64,000 nucleotides of DNA from Cyclobacteriaceae bacterium (GTDB lineage: Bacteria > Bacteroidota > Bacteroidia > Cytophagales > Cyclobacteriaceae), in assembly GCA_958296015.1 (NCBI GenBank), contig CATQIH010000032.1:1-64000 (forward strand), given 5' to 3'. Below the pieces are notes generated by a model that ran no database searches, was not told where the DNA came from, and saw only the letters and a list, made by a program, of their open reading frames with translations. Positions 9,208 through 17,167 of the stretch are shown in pieces; position 1 is the first letter of the stretch, and the number at the start of each line of letters is the position of its first letter. The position numbers were made by a program, and so were the translations under genes.

Positions 9208-10718
9208 AACCCAAGCATTTTGGTAGTCTCATGAATCACAGACAGCAGCGTTTCAGGAAAAAGGCCGATGGCTAAAATAGAAAGAATCAGCGGCACGATC
9301 GCCCACAGCTCATAACCCTTCAAGTCAACGTAATGCGTAAGTCCCGGACTGGATAGTCCCGGACTGGATAGTCCCGGACTGGATAGTCCTTCCGGCTGCT
9401 GGCCCATGAATACTTTTTGGATAGCCCTCAGGTACAACCCTGTGGTGACGAGCAGGCCGATGATGATAAAGGCTACGGCAACAGGATATACGCTAAAGCC
9501 TCCCAGGAATATCTGAAACTCAGCAGGGAAATGCGCCAGTCCGGGCAACCCCAGCGAGGCAAAGGCTGCCACAATAAACAGTCCGCTCAGCACCGGAGCC
9601 GTATGCAGCAAGCCACTGATGTCTGACATTTCACGGGTCTTCACCCGGTCTTGCAGGGAGCCTACCAGCAGGAAAAGTGCGCCGGTGACTACGCCATGAC
9701 TGACCATTTGCAACACAGCTCCATCCAGTGCCTGTGTACGTGCCTCAGTGTCGGCTACAGCCGCTACGGCCAGTCCGAATACTAGGTAGCCCATATGGTT
9801 CACACTGGTGTAGGCTACCATGCGTTTGATGTCTGTTTGCGCCAAAGCAACAAAAGCACCATACAGCGCAGAAATGACGGCAATGACCATGACAATGGAA
9901 GCATATTCGCGGAAAGCATTGGGTGTCATTTGCAGCGCGAAGCGGATAAAGCCATAAGCTCCCAGCTTCAGCAGCACACCTGCCAGAAGGGCACTGCCCG
10001 GAGCCGGAGCTTCCGTATGCGCTACCGGCAGCCAGGTATGGAATGGGAAGAGAGGAGTTTTGATGGCAAACGCCAGGAAGAATCCCCAGAATGTCAGTGC
10101 CGCCGCCAGCCCTTTCAGCGCAGGAGCAGCCATGAATGTACGCATGTCAAAGGTGTGTGGATCGGTGTGAATATACAAAGAAAGCAGTGCCAGCAGCAGG
10201 AACAAGCTGCCTATCAGCGTATAAATAAAAAAAGTCAGTGCCGCCTTCTTAGCATGTTCATGTCCCCAGCCAGCAATGATAAAATACATGCCTACCAGTA
10301 CTACTTCAAAAAATACGTAAAACAACAAGATGTCCAATGCCAGAAACACGCCCAGACAGGCAGTTTCCAGCAGCAATACCAGGGCTACATACGTTCGTGC
10401 CTTTTCTTTGATCTTGGTAGAAAATATCAATGACGCAAAAAACAGCAGCGTCGTGAGCAACACCAGCGGAAAGTTGATGCCATCAACGCCCACCCGGTAG
10501 GCTGCTCCCAACGAAGGTATCCAGCTCACTTCTTCCAGTTGCGAAAAGCCTGCGTCTATGCCCTTTATCCATATCAGTATGGCTCCCAGCAAAGCCAGTG
10601 CAGCAGCTGTGATGCCCACGGTGTAGGCGGTGACGGGTTTTTCAGGTTTAATAAAAAGTACAGCCAAAGCACCTAGTAAAGGTAAAAAAATCGTACTCGT
10701 GAGTAAGGGGAAATCCAT
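9204..10718 (-). CDS. nuoM: Complex I-like antiporter subunit NuoM
   Basis: A 504-residue membrane protein of the NuoM/ND4 type. Diagnostic segments are the ILLFYVFFEVVLVGMYFIIAGWG region with the conserved glutamate, and FPFHTWLPVAHTEAPAPGSALLAGVLLKLGAYGFIRF, then ALAQTDIKRMVAYTSVNHMGYLVFG. Near the C-terminus an in-frame triplicated 15-bp unit adds SSPGLSSPGLSSPGL just before the last helix (THYVDLKGYELWAIVPL). The insertion falls in a loop and keeps the frame. It lies 3 bp after nuoL and overlaps nuoN. Confidence 0.9.
   Translation of the reverse strand: MDFPLLTSTIFLPLLGALAVLFIKPEKPVTAYTVGITAAALALLGAILIWIKGIDAGFSQLEEVSWIPSLGAAYRVGVDGINFPLVLLTTLLFFASLIFSTKIKEKARTYVALVLLLETACLGVFLALDILLFYVFFEVVLVGMYFIIAGWGHEHAKKAALTFFIYTLIGSLFLLLALLSLYIHTDPHTFDMRTFMAAPALKGLAAALTFWGFFLAFAIKTPLFPFHTWLPVAHTEAPAPGSALLAGVLLKLGAYGFIRFALQMTPNAFREYASIVMVIAVISALYGAFVALAQTDIKRMVAYTSVNHMGYLVFGLAVAAVADTEARTQALDGAVLQMVSHGVVTGALFLLVGSLQDRVKTREMSDISGLLHTAPVLSGLFIVAAFASLGLPGLAHFPAEFQIFLGGFSVYPVAVAFIIIGLLVTTGLYLRAIQKVFMGQQPEGLSSPGLSSPGLSSPGLTHYVDLKGYELWAIVPLILSILAIGLFPETLLSVIHETTKMLGL
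9341..9385. repeat. Three 15-bp tandem repeats inside nuoM
   Basis: GTCCCGGACTGGATA occurs three times head to tail (9341-9355, 9356-9370, 9371-9385), encoding repeated GLSSP in NuoM. A 15-bp unit keeps the reading frame, so the array could vary in length without killing the gene. Confidence 0.95.
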
Positions 10719-10721
10719 AAC

Positions 10722-12608
10722 TTATCGTATTGAAAAAATGAGAATAATAATGCATATGACCATGCCACCTACCGACCAGACCAACTCCTGGTGAACCATG
10801 CCGGTTTGCAGTTTCTTACCGTAGGTGCCCAGGCTTTTTACAGAAGAAGTAAGCCTGGCAATCCAGTCTGTCCCTGCTTCTTCTGTGCTTCGGGATAAGT
10901 GGCCCACACGAAGACCAAACTTTCCGGCCTGACCTATACAGTAGTTGCCAAACAGATCTATAATGTTGGCTAGTTTTGCGATGCCAACAAACGCACCGCC
11001 TGTTTTTAATACTGCTTTGTGCAGGTACTTGTCTGCCTGATCGCACCAGACTGCCAGTTGTAAGGCAGGTTTTGCAACGAGTCCCTGATAACCGCTTGAG
11101 AGCTGATAATTGTTTTGCAAGAAATGCACAGGCTTCCCTATCAATGCTACAGTATTGGTCAGCCAACCTGCTGCTAGTCCTGCCAGTGCGGCGGCTATGC
11201 CACTGATTTGAGCCATTGTATTTTGGGGAATTTCATAAGCGGCAAACTGCACCACAGGCTCCAAAAATAATCCTCCGGCAGCCACCACCAATACCAGGGC
11301 AACCAGCCCGGTACGCATCCAGTTGATCTTTTGAATGCGGTTGATTTCGGCTTGTCCTTTCCATAAAATCCGGATGGCTCTGCCCATGTACATGGCCGTG
11401 AAAAACGCTCCGATGACAGCTACCGGAAAGTACCACACCACCGGAGTAGCATCAATACCCGCTGCCAGAATACCATCTTTCGACCAGTAGCCGATAAATG
11501 GCGGAATACCTGCCAAAGCCACACCGGCAATGGCAAAAGCAGCAAAAGATATCTTTAACTTTTTGCCAACACCACCAATCGTATCAAAAGCAGTGCTATC
11601 ACGGGCATGTTGAAAAACACCGGCACCCAAAAACAGACTACTTTTCATAAAGGCATGGGCCACCCAGTGAGCAAAAGCCGCCCCTGGGAAACCAGCACCA
11701 ATGGCCAGCAACATGAATCCCAGTTGACTGGAAGTAGACGCGGCCAGCATCTGCTTGACATCCTTTGATACAATGGCCGTAAATCCGGTTAGCAGGATGG
11801 TAATGCCCCCGACAGCACCTATCCAGAGTAGTGATGCTTCGGGCAATAGCGGAAATGCTCTTAACAGCAGGATAGCACCTGCTGCCACCATCGTAGCAGA
11901 ATGCAGCAGGGCAGACACCGGCGTAGGTCCGGCCATGGCTCCCGACAGCCAGCTTTGGAAGGGCACCTGCGCCGACTTACCCATGACGGCCACCAACAAT
12001 GCCAGGGCACCCAGCATGGAGATGTCCGGCATAGAGATGTCCTGTAGCGGTGCGTCCGTGATCTGGCTCGTTCCGGTGGTAAGGATAATGACAAAGGCTC
12101 CGATATATAGCCCCATATCTGTGAAGCGGGTAAGCATAAAGGCTTTGCTCGCTCCTTCCTGTGCGCTGTTTTTCCAATGCCAGGTGCCAATCAGTAAGTA
12201 AGAAGCAAAGCCCATCAGCTCCCAGCCAGTGATAAATAGTATCCAGTCGCCAGAGAGTACGAGCAGTTGCATGGATGCCAGAAACAAGCACATGCCTGCC
12301 CAGAACCAAACTTTGCCTTTTTCATCGGCCATATACCCCTGGCCATACAAAAATATACAGAAAGCAACGACAGCCACTACTACTAAAAACACAACAGAAG
12401 TATTGTCAGCCAATAAGCGAAAGGGCATATCAGGCAGTCCGGCTACAGCAATATGCACAGCACCACCCTGCCTGACGGTAAAAGCCAGCAGTATAGCCGC
12501 TGACAAGCTTACAAAGGCTCCTGCAATGGCTATGATATCTGCTTTCTTTCTGAAAAGATAAATGGCTATGCAAGCAAAAAGTGGTGCTAAGAGTAAGGTT
12601 GCTATCAT
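10722..12608 (-). CDS. nuoL: Complex I-like antiporter subunit NuoL
   Basis: The 628-residue protein has the N-terminal NuoL segment (GWELMGFASYLLIGTWHWK, with the key glutamate), VPFQSWLSGAMAGPTPVSALLHSATMVAAGAILLLRAF, and FIGYWSKDGILAAG. The C-terminal part contains the long stretch expected for the lateral helix and a final TM (WSVGGMVICIIILIFSIR). Length is close to the family norm. In complex I NuoL is the distal proton-pumping subunit. Spacing is 3 bp to both nuoK upstream and nuoM downstream, a tight operon. The channel residues that can be recognised by eye are present. Confidence 0.9.
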   Translation of the reverse strand: MIATLLLAPLFACIAIYLFRKKADIIAIAGAFVSLSAAILLAFTVRQGGAVHIAVAGLPDMPFRLLADNTSVVFLVVVAVVAFCIFLYGQGYMADEKGKVWFWAGMCLFLASMQLLVLSGDWILFITGWELMGFASYLLIGTWHWKNSAQEGASKAFMLTRFTDMGLYIGAFVIILTTGTSQITDAPLQDISMPDISMLGALALLVAVMGKSAQVPFQSWLSGAMAGPTPVSALLHSATMVAAGAILLLRAFPLLPEASLLWIGAVGGITILLTGFTAIVSKDVKQMLAASTSSQLGFMLLAIGAGFPGAAFAHWVAHAFMKSSLFLGAGVFQHARDSTAFDTIGGVGKKLKISFAAFAIAGVALAGIPPFIGYWSKDGILAAGIDATPVVWYFPVAVIGAFFTAMYMGRAIRILWKGQAEINRIQKINWMRTGLVALVLVVAAGGLFLEPVVQFAAYEIPQNTMAQISGIAAALAGLAAGWLTNTVALIGKPVHFLQNNYQLSSGYQGLVAKPALQLAVWCDQADKYLHKAVLKTGGAFVGIAKLANIIDLFGNYCIGQAGKFGLRVGHLSRSTEEAGTDWIARLTSSVKSLGTYGKKLQTGMVHQELVWSVGGMVICIIILIFSIR

Positions 12609-12611
12609 GGT

Positions 12612-12917
12612 TTATCCTTTTAAGTCGCTGGCTTCTTCTGATTCTACCGAACCTTTGGAACGGAACCGTTGGGTGGCGATGCCAAAACCTACAGCAGCTT
12701 CCAGGGCCATCACCGTCATAATCACCAACACAAACATTTGCAGGGAGAAAGTCTGAGGATGCATAAACCGCCAGAAAGCGACCAAGTTGAGCATAGCTGC
12801 CCCCAGCATCAGCTCTACGCCCATCATGATCATCACCAGGTTGGTTTGACCCAGAACACCATATATCCCGATGCCGAATAAGATAGCAGCAATAGTTAGT
12901 ACAATGGTCAATTCCAT
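12612..12917 (-). CDS. nuoK: Complex I-like subunit NuoK
   Basis: 101 residues with three TM helices. Both family-typical membrane glutamates are retained (MMGVELMLGAAMLNLVAFW and TVMALEAAVGFGI), which in complex I form part of the path linking the redox site to the antiporters. It precedes nuoL by 3 bp. The 83 bp between it and nuoJ is filled by a degenerate GAAATT-type repeat. Confidence 0.92.
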   Translation of the reverse strand: MELTIVLTIAAILFGIGIYGVLGQTNLVMIMMGVELMLGAAMLNLVAFWRFMHPQTFSLQMFVLVIMTVMALEAAVGFGIATQRFRSKGSVESEEASDLKG

Positions 12918-12924
12918 ATTTTTA

Positions 12925-13012
12925 TATATTGAAATTAGAAATTGAGTAATCTAGTTTTTATTTATTTCTATAAGTTTCTATCAATTTCAATGAGTGTTAA
13001 TCAATTTCCATC
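12925..13012. repeat. Degenerate ATTTCTATCAATTTC repeat, copy between nuoJ and nuoK
   Basis: Runs of attga/aattt/atttc words (TTTCTATCAATTTCAATGAG and neighbours) fill the gap and encode the last residues of NuoJ (SDIDGN). The same word family recurs at 26300-26480, 26880-26936 and inside cusA at 28269-28520. Confidence 0.7.
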
Positions 13013-13522
13013 AATATCACTTTTATAAGGCAAGGCCGTCGATACAGCAGCAATCATGGCTACCAGGATGGTAGTGCCCGCCGATTCGAAGATCATCATA
13101 GACCTTTTCATGAGTTCCATCCCCAGGTCGTAGTTTTGTTTGTCAGGTAAGGGTACTTCCAATGCCATGTTTCCCCAGGCAGTAAAGGCGGCTATACAAA
13201 CAACCAAGGCTCCTACAATCATACCTCCACCAATGGAAGGTATTTTCTGATGGCTCATGTCCATCCCTCCCATGCCACCGGGGTCCATCATAAACATCGT
13301 CATAAAGATGGCCATGATGCTCATTTCTGTTGCCATCATCATGATCTGCAATATGCCCAGAAACTCGGCTTCCATGGCAAGGAACATGGCACCGATGGCC
13401 GCCATAGAAGCTAGCAACGATAGGGCCGAACGTACCATAGAACTGGTCATAAACACCCGCCAGCCAAACCAGATGGCAACCAGTCCGAAGAATATTAGCA
13501 ATATCAAAGCGGTTGTACTCAT
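13001..13522 (-). CDS. nuoJ: Divergent complex I-like subunit NuoJ with Met-rich loop
   Basis: The chosen start is ATG 13522-13520, which overlaps the nuoH stop as ATGA; a longer frame begins 8 codons upstream inside nuoH. The 173-residue product keeps the NuoJ landmark SSMVRSALSLLASMAAIGAMFLAMEAEFLGILQ. The third helix, normally QxxVYxGAIxVLFLF with the pi-bulge, reads instead QIMMMATEMSIMAIFMTMFM. It is followed by a Met/Gly/His loop MDPGGMGGMDMSHQ that I do not know from NuoJ. The substitution lies where complex I couples quinone chemistry to the antiporter chain, so conventional coupling is doubtful. The end runs into the GAAATT repeat. Confidence 0.8.
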   Translation of the reverse strand: MSTTALILLIFFGLVAIWFGWRVFMTSSMVRSALSLLASMAAIGAMFLAMEAEFLGILQIMMMATEMSIMAIFMTMFMMDPGGMGGMDMSHQKIPSIGGGMIVGALVVCIAAFTAWGNMALEVPLPDKQNYDLGMELMKRSMMIFESAGTTILVAMIAAVSTALPYKSDIDGN

Positions 13523-14421
13523 AACAGTAAAAGAATACCTACCCACAGAATATTAAACAACGCTGCCGGAGTGGCGTATTTCCAGCTCCAGGCCAGCAGG
13601 CTGTCGTAGCGGATGCGCACGGCAAACCGGCTGATGCCAAAGAAACTGGCAGCTACAGCCAGTGTTTTCAGGAAAGTCCACACAAAGTCTGGTAAAAAAG
13701 GCCCATGCCATCCGCCCAGAAAAAGCACTGTCGTTGCCAGCGAGAGCGTCATGACCAGCACGAGTCTGCCGACGCGAAAGATCAGCAACCGCACACCGGT
13801 AAACTCTGCCAAAACGCCTCCGGCCAGCGTACCGGGTGCTACCGGCAAGTCGAAAGGGGGCAGAAAAGCCAGTGCCATAGATGACAGGTAGAACAGCAAA
13901 AACCCAACGGGCTGATAAACGATGTTCCACAAACCCTGCTGTGAGTCAACGATTTTGGTCAACGCCATAGACTCTGCCCGCATCACAGTGGCGGTGATCG
14001 CCATCACGATAGGCATGGAGTAGGCAATGAGTTGCCCCAGAAACCGCCAGCCACCAACCATCGCATATACGCCGTTGGGTGCCCAACCGGCCATCAGCAC
14101 AGCCACCATCACGTAGGCCAGGGAAGCGTTGATGAACAAAGCTCCGGTAGCCAAATCTATAGCAGGACTTCCCTGCCCAAAAGGCAAGACCATTGCTGCA
14201 AGCAGTGCCGCTGTGATGAATAGCAACGGGGCTGTTTCGTAGAATACCATATCCAGTTTGCGGGGCGTTACAGACTCTTGTCCGAGCAGCGACAGCCAGC
14301 TTTTGACAGGATACGTTAGCTCCAGCCTGCCATAGACAGCCCATCGTTCCATCACGGCCAGCAGGTATACGCCAGCGGTGAACAAAAGAATGGTGACAAT
14401 CCAGTAAACAGTTTGACTCAT
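13519..14421 (-). CDS. nuoH: Divergent complex I-like subunit NuoH lacking quinone-channel signatures
   Basis: The 300-residue multi-pass protein aligns along its length to NuoH: LMAGWAPNGVYAMVGGWRFLGQLIAY, LFLGGWHGPFLPDFVWTFLKT, and the RIRYDSLLAWSWK end. Residues that make the quinone cavity and E-channel are altered. The RxGPNRVGPxG loop is replaced by GRLELTYPVKSWLSLL (31-46). The QMISYE glutamate is Ser135, the PFDxPEAEQEL motif is PFDLPVAPGTL (189-199), and GEY becomes GRL. The glutamate in EFTG (206) is kept. I infer that this subunit no longer works as a ubiquinone/menaquinone gate. Its upstream gap holds a MITE and tandem repeats, splitting the operon. Confidence 0.8.
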   Translation of the reverse strand: MSQTVYWIVTILLFTAGVYLLAVMERWAVYGRLELTYPVKSWLSLLGQESVTPRKLDMVFYETAPLLFITAALLAAMVLPFGQGSPAIDLATGALFINASLAYVMVAVLMAGWAPNGVYAMVGGWRFLGQLIAYSMPIVMAITATVMRAESMALTKIVDSQQGLWNIVYQPVGFLLFYLSSMALAFLPPFDLPVAPGTLAGGVLAEFTGVRLLIFRVGRLVLVMTLSLATTVLFLGGWHGPFLPDFVWTFLKTLAVAASFFGISRFAVRIRYDSLLAWSWKYATPAALFNILWVGILLLL

Positions 14422-14449
14422 GGTTGTTAGTTTGGTTTAAGGTTTATAC

Positions 14450-14551
14450 TATACTACGGTACAGTTTCGGTTTGTGGAGACACAAACCGAGGCGCGAAGG
14501 CCGTGGGCTGTGTCCTCACAGCCCACTTTAAGCCAAATGTACCGTAGTATA
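14450..14551. mobile_element. MITE-like element copy 1 (102 bp, perfect TIRs, 9-bp target duplication)
   Basis: The ends are TATACTACGGTACA and TGTACCGTAGTATA, a perfect 14-bp inverted repeat. The element is flanked by a perfect 9-bp direct repeat GGTTTATAC (14441-14449 and 14552-14560), the signature of transposition. It has no coding capacity. Related copies lie at 20639-21072 and 48205-48372. Confidence 0.85.
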
Positions 14552-14662
14552 GGTTTATACATATTTACATGATACAGTCTAACACTAAATCCCCGGTCTA
14601 TATCTTACCTTTAGATGGCAGCACAAACTTTGGTTAATATATCTATTTATCACACTTACATA

Positions 14663-14877
14663 GGGTACTCGACGCACGTGTGTCGGGCACCCATAACGCT
14701 TGCATGGGTACTCAATTCGACTGTGTCGAGTACCCATAACGCTTGCATGGATACTCGATGCACGTGTATTGACCACCCATAACACTTGTATGGGTACTCG
14801 ACACACATGCATTGGGCATCCATAATGCCTGCATAAGGTGCCAGATATGCGAGCGTTTGACATCCATGATACCTTCT
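14663..14877. repeat. Five 43-bp tandem repeats in the nuo-like operon gap
   Basis: Units begin GGGTACTC at 14663, 14706, 14749, 14792 and 14835, an exact 43-bp period. Each holds a CACGTGT-like core and ends near CCATAACGCTTGCAT. The fifth unit is the most diverged. Since 43 is not a multiple of 3 and frames shift, coding is unlikely. The array lies between the B/D-fusion gene and nuoH. Confidence 0.9.
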
Positions 14878-14920
14878 GTATGCTATAGTATATAGCATTC
14901 TGTAGTACATTTACCCGAAG

Positions 14921-15000
14921 AGGTCTGTGAGACACAGACCCTGGTTATGAGTATCTGTGAGACGCAGACCTTGGTTGTGAGTATCTGTGAGGTGCAGCCC
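14921..15000. repeat. Three 30-bp tandem repeats
   Basis: Units starting at about 14921, 14951 and 14981 share TCTGTGAGACxCAGACCxTGG. The first contains the palindrome GGTCTGTGAGACACAGACC. They lie immediately downstream of the B/D-fusion stop in transcription terms. Confidence 0.8.
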
Positions 15001-15036
15001 TTAACTATTTGACCTCGGTTATTTATGGTGTTTATA

Positions 15037-16698
15037 TCATACATCTATTTCCCAGGCAGCAATATCCAGCGAGGCAATAATGATCAGGACATCGCCGAGT
15101 TCCTGCATGGCGGCTACCTGAGGAACCAATGCCGCGTATGCTATAGCTGGCGTTTGCAGGTGAAAATCCTTGACACTTCCCTCCTCCAGATGCACCGTCA
15201 GTAATGCCGTGCCTGTGGATGTTTCTATCTGTGCCGTACCTTTTCCTGAAGTATTATCAGCCATTGCTGGCTGTTGCTGCTTGGTATTTGCCGTCTTGCT
15301 GCTTTTTTCTATCAGCTGAAGGCTTTGCCTAATCTCTGCAAGTCGTACTAGCAACCTTCCCCAGGCATTGTTTTGCTGCTCCAGCACAGGCGAAAAGCCA
15401 AGCTCCTGATAGCTTTCGTCCTGCATTCTGGCATCTTTTGGCAGTCCTACCGCACGGGCAACTGGTCCGCTGGCATGGTGCAGCAGATTTTCGGGAACTA
15501 CACCTACAGGCATTAGTCTCTTTTTCAGGTGAAGCATCTTACTGATCTGCGTTGTAAATTTCGTGATAGCCTGCCCGTTTGCCTGTCCGTACTGATATTG
15601 CCGGTGCAGGTCTGCCGCTTTTTGCTGCATCCATAGGTTGCCGATGGTATGGGCGAAGACAGCCAGCCAGTTGAGGTGGCACAGCACCCGTTCTTGTTCC
15701 AAAAGTATCAGATCAGATACATGGTGACCACGGTCAGTTTCTATTTCCATTACCTGGCGTATCGCTCTTTCTGCGAGTAGCCGGAATGTAACAGGTGCCA
15801 GCGGATTAATGCTGGATATATGCTCAATAAACGCTGCCGGTGCCGAAGGATAATCATTATATAAGTTGCGGCAAAGTAACTTTTTCTCTATCTCAGCCTG
15901 CATCACCGTATCACCATCCAGCATCATAGCAATACTCAAACCACCAGGCAGGCCGGGGAAGAAAGGGCCGAAGTGCGTCTGATTCATTTCCATAGGCAGT
16001 CCGTCCATGCTCCGTGGCATATCTTTGGTCATGGCAACCATCGACATAAAGCCGCCGCTCATATCGTGTTGATGCGGTGATGAGCTGGTGTGTTGATGAT
16101 GGGATGACTGGCTTTCATGCTGATGCCCTTCATGTTCATCTGCCTGCGCTTGTCCATGGCCTTCGTGCTCTTCTTTGTTTCCTGGCTCTTCGTGTTGATG
16201 ATGATCATGTTCTTCTCCTTGACTATGGTGCATGTGGCCTTGCCCTTCCTGCTGATCTTCCAGGGCTTTTTTGATGTTTTCCGGTACGAAAGGGATTATA
16301 TCTTTGCGCCAGGCATGTTGAGCTAATAGCTTTTTGATTTCCTGCTGTATATTTTCTGCCCCGATAGCCACCTTCAGATCAGGTGCTGGCAGGTATGGCA
16401 GCTTGTCCGGACCAGCAAAGACCAGTACTCTGGGGCGAGGCATCTGCGCGTAAGCAACGGCAGCTTTTTCTGCCAGCTTTTCAGTAATCGGACCTGCTAC
16501 CAGCAGTACATTTGCCTGGCGGGGCGTGGCAGCGACGCTCATACCCTTCTGCATAAAATGCATACCGCAGGCTCTCAGCACATCGGCACCGGGCACCGGA
16601 AATATAGACAGATCACTGGCGGTAGCTTTGGCTGTCCATCGCTTCAAAAAATGCCATGCACCTTTTCTGGCACCGTATGTCATATCTTTTTCCATCAT
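15037..16698 (-). CDS. NuoB-NuoD-like fusion with His-rich linker and no visible redox ligands
   Basis: The 553-residue protein has three parts. Residues about 1-130 resemble NuoB (FPVPGADVLRACG, TPRQANVLLVAGPITEKLA, YAQMPRPRVLVFAGPDKL), but the four N2-cluster cysteines are absent; the whole protein has only three cysteines (44, 276, 340). Residues 155-211 are a linker with 17 histidines. Residues about 218-553 resemble NuoD/the hydrogenase large-subunit fold (FGPFFPGLPGGLSIAMMLDGD, SGPVARAVGLPKDARMQDESY, WGRLLVRLAEIRQSLQLIEK, and the C-terminal VLIIIASLDIAAWEIDV). The NuoD quinone-ligand motif HPATHG is FPGLPGG, and the CxxC ligands of [NiFe] hydrogenases are missing. No NuoC domain is evident. 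It lies 6 bp after nuoA. I infer a structural or metal-responsive role replacing redox chemistry. Confidence 0.75.
   Translation of the reverse strand: MMEKDMTYGARKGAWHFLKRWTAKATASDLSIFPVPGADVLRACGMHFMQKGMSVAATPRQANVLLVAGPITEKLAEKAAVAYAQMPRPRVLVFAGPDKLPYLPAPDLKVAIGAENIQQEIKKLLAQHAWRKDIIPFVPENIKKALEDQQEGQGHMHHSQGEEHDHHQHEEPGNKEEHEGHGQAQADEHEGHQHESQSSHHQHTSSSPHQHDMSGGFMSMVAMTKDMPRSMDGLPMEMNQTHFGPFFPGLPGGLSIAMMLDGDTVMQAEIEKKLLCRNLYNDYPSAPAAFIEHISSINPLAPVTFRLLAERAIRQVMEIETDRGHHVSDLILLEQERVLCHLNWLAVFAHTIGNLWMQQKAADLHRQYQYGQANGQAITKFTTQISKMLHLKKRLMPVGVVPENLLHHASGPVARAVGLPKDARMQDESYQELGFSPVLEQQNNAWGRLLVRLAEIRQSLQLIEKSSKTANTKQQQPAMADNTSGKGTAQIETSTGTALLTVHLEEGSVKDFHLQTPAIAYAALVPQVAAMQELGDVLIIIASLDIAAWEIDV
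16066..16236 (-). other. His-rich linker coding segment in the NuoB/D fusion
   Basis: Codons 155-211 of the fusion contain 17 histidines with Glu, Gln, Asp and Met, in clusters such as HMHH and HDHHQHE. This composition is typical of transition-metal-binding linkers (Ni, Zn, Cu). It sits exactly between the NuoB-like and NuoD-like parts. Confidence 0.85.
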
Positions 16699-16704
16699 AC
16701 AATG

Positions 16705-17067
16705 CTATTGACGTTTTAGTCCACCCTGGTTCCAGGTATAGATCAGGCCGAGAAACAAGATCATCAGGAACACGCCCATGTCTAGCAGGGCCATGATGCC
16801 CAGTTCTTTGTACACCACTGCCCAGGGATACATGTAGGCCATTTCCATATCAAAAGCCAGGAACAGCAGCGCAAAACCGTAGTAATGCACATGGTAACGG
16901 CCCCAGGCAGGCTTGGGCGAGAAATGACCGCTTTCGGCAGGCACATTCTTTCCCGGTTCCTCCACTGTTTTGCCCAGCGACTTTCTGATCAGGTAAAGCA
17001 TACCTGACAGGCCGATAGTACAAATCATCATAATGAAAAGGAGTAGATAGCTGATAGGAGCGTTCAA
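16705..17067 (-). CDS. nuoA: Complex I-like subunit NuoA (first gene of cluster)
   Basis: 120 residues, three TM helices. The family motif YHVHYYGFALLFLAFDMEMAYMYPWAVVYKELG is clear, with the acidic FDxE kept. The loop motif YECGxxP, containing the cysteine exposed in deactive complex I, is replaced by PAESGHFSPKPAWGR (43-57). The presence of NuoA separates this cluster from membrane-bound hydrogenases and Mrp antiporters, which lack it. The Csp-like gene ends 100 bp upstream on the same strand. Confidence 0.88.
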   Translation of the reverse strand: MNAPISYLLLFIMMICTIGLSGMLYLIRKSLGKTVEEPGKNVPAESGHFSPKPAWGRYHVHYYGFALLFLAFDMEMAYMYPWAVVYKELGIMALLDMGVFLMILFLGLIYTWNQGGLKRQ

Positions 17068-17167
17068 GGAGATTGCGTCTGTCTTGTCTATAAAAAATGC
17101 AACTTACAAATACGTTAAGCTAAAAGTTAACCTACCAAAGTATGCAGGTGGGTCAACTATAGAATAT

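Noticed and set aside
9795-10433. 212-residue plus-strand frame antisense to nuoM
   Set aside because: Shadow of nuoM; Gln/Arg-rich composition with no recognisable domain.
14663-14877. Possible CRISPR array
   Set aside because: Whole 43-bp units are repeated with no unique spacers, and no cas genes are present. The same applies to the 42- and 63-bp arrays.
14585-14935. Minus-strand frames over the 43-bp array
   Set aside because: Period is not a multiple of three and no frame gives a repeated peptide; tandem DNA repeat is the simpler reading.
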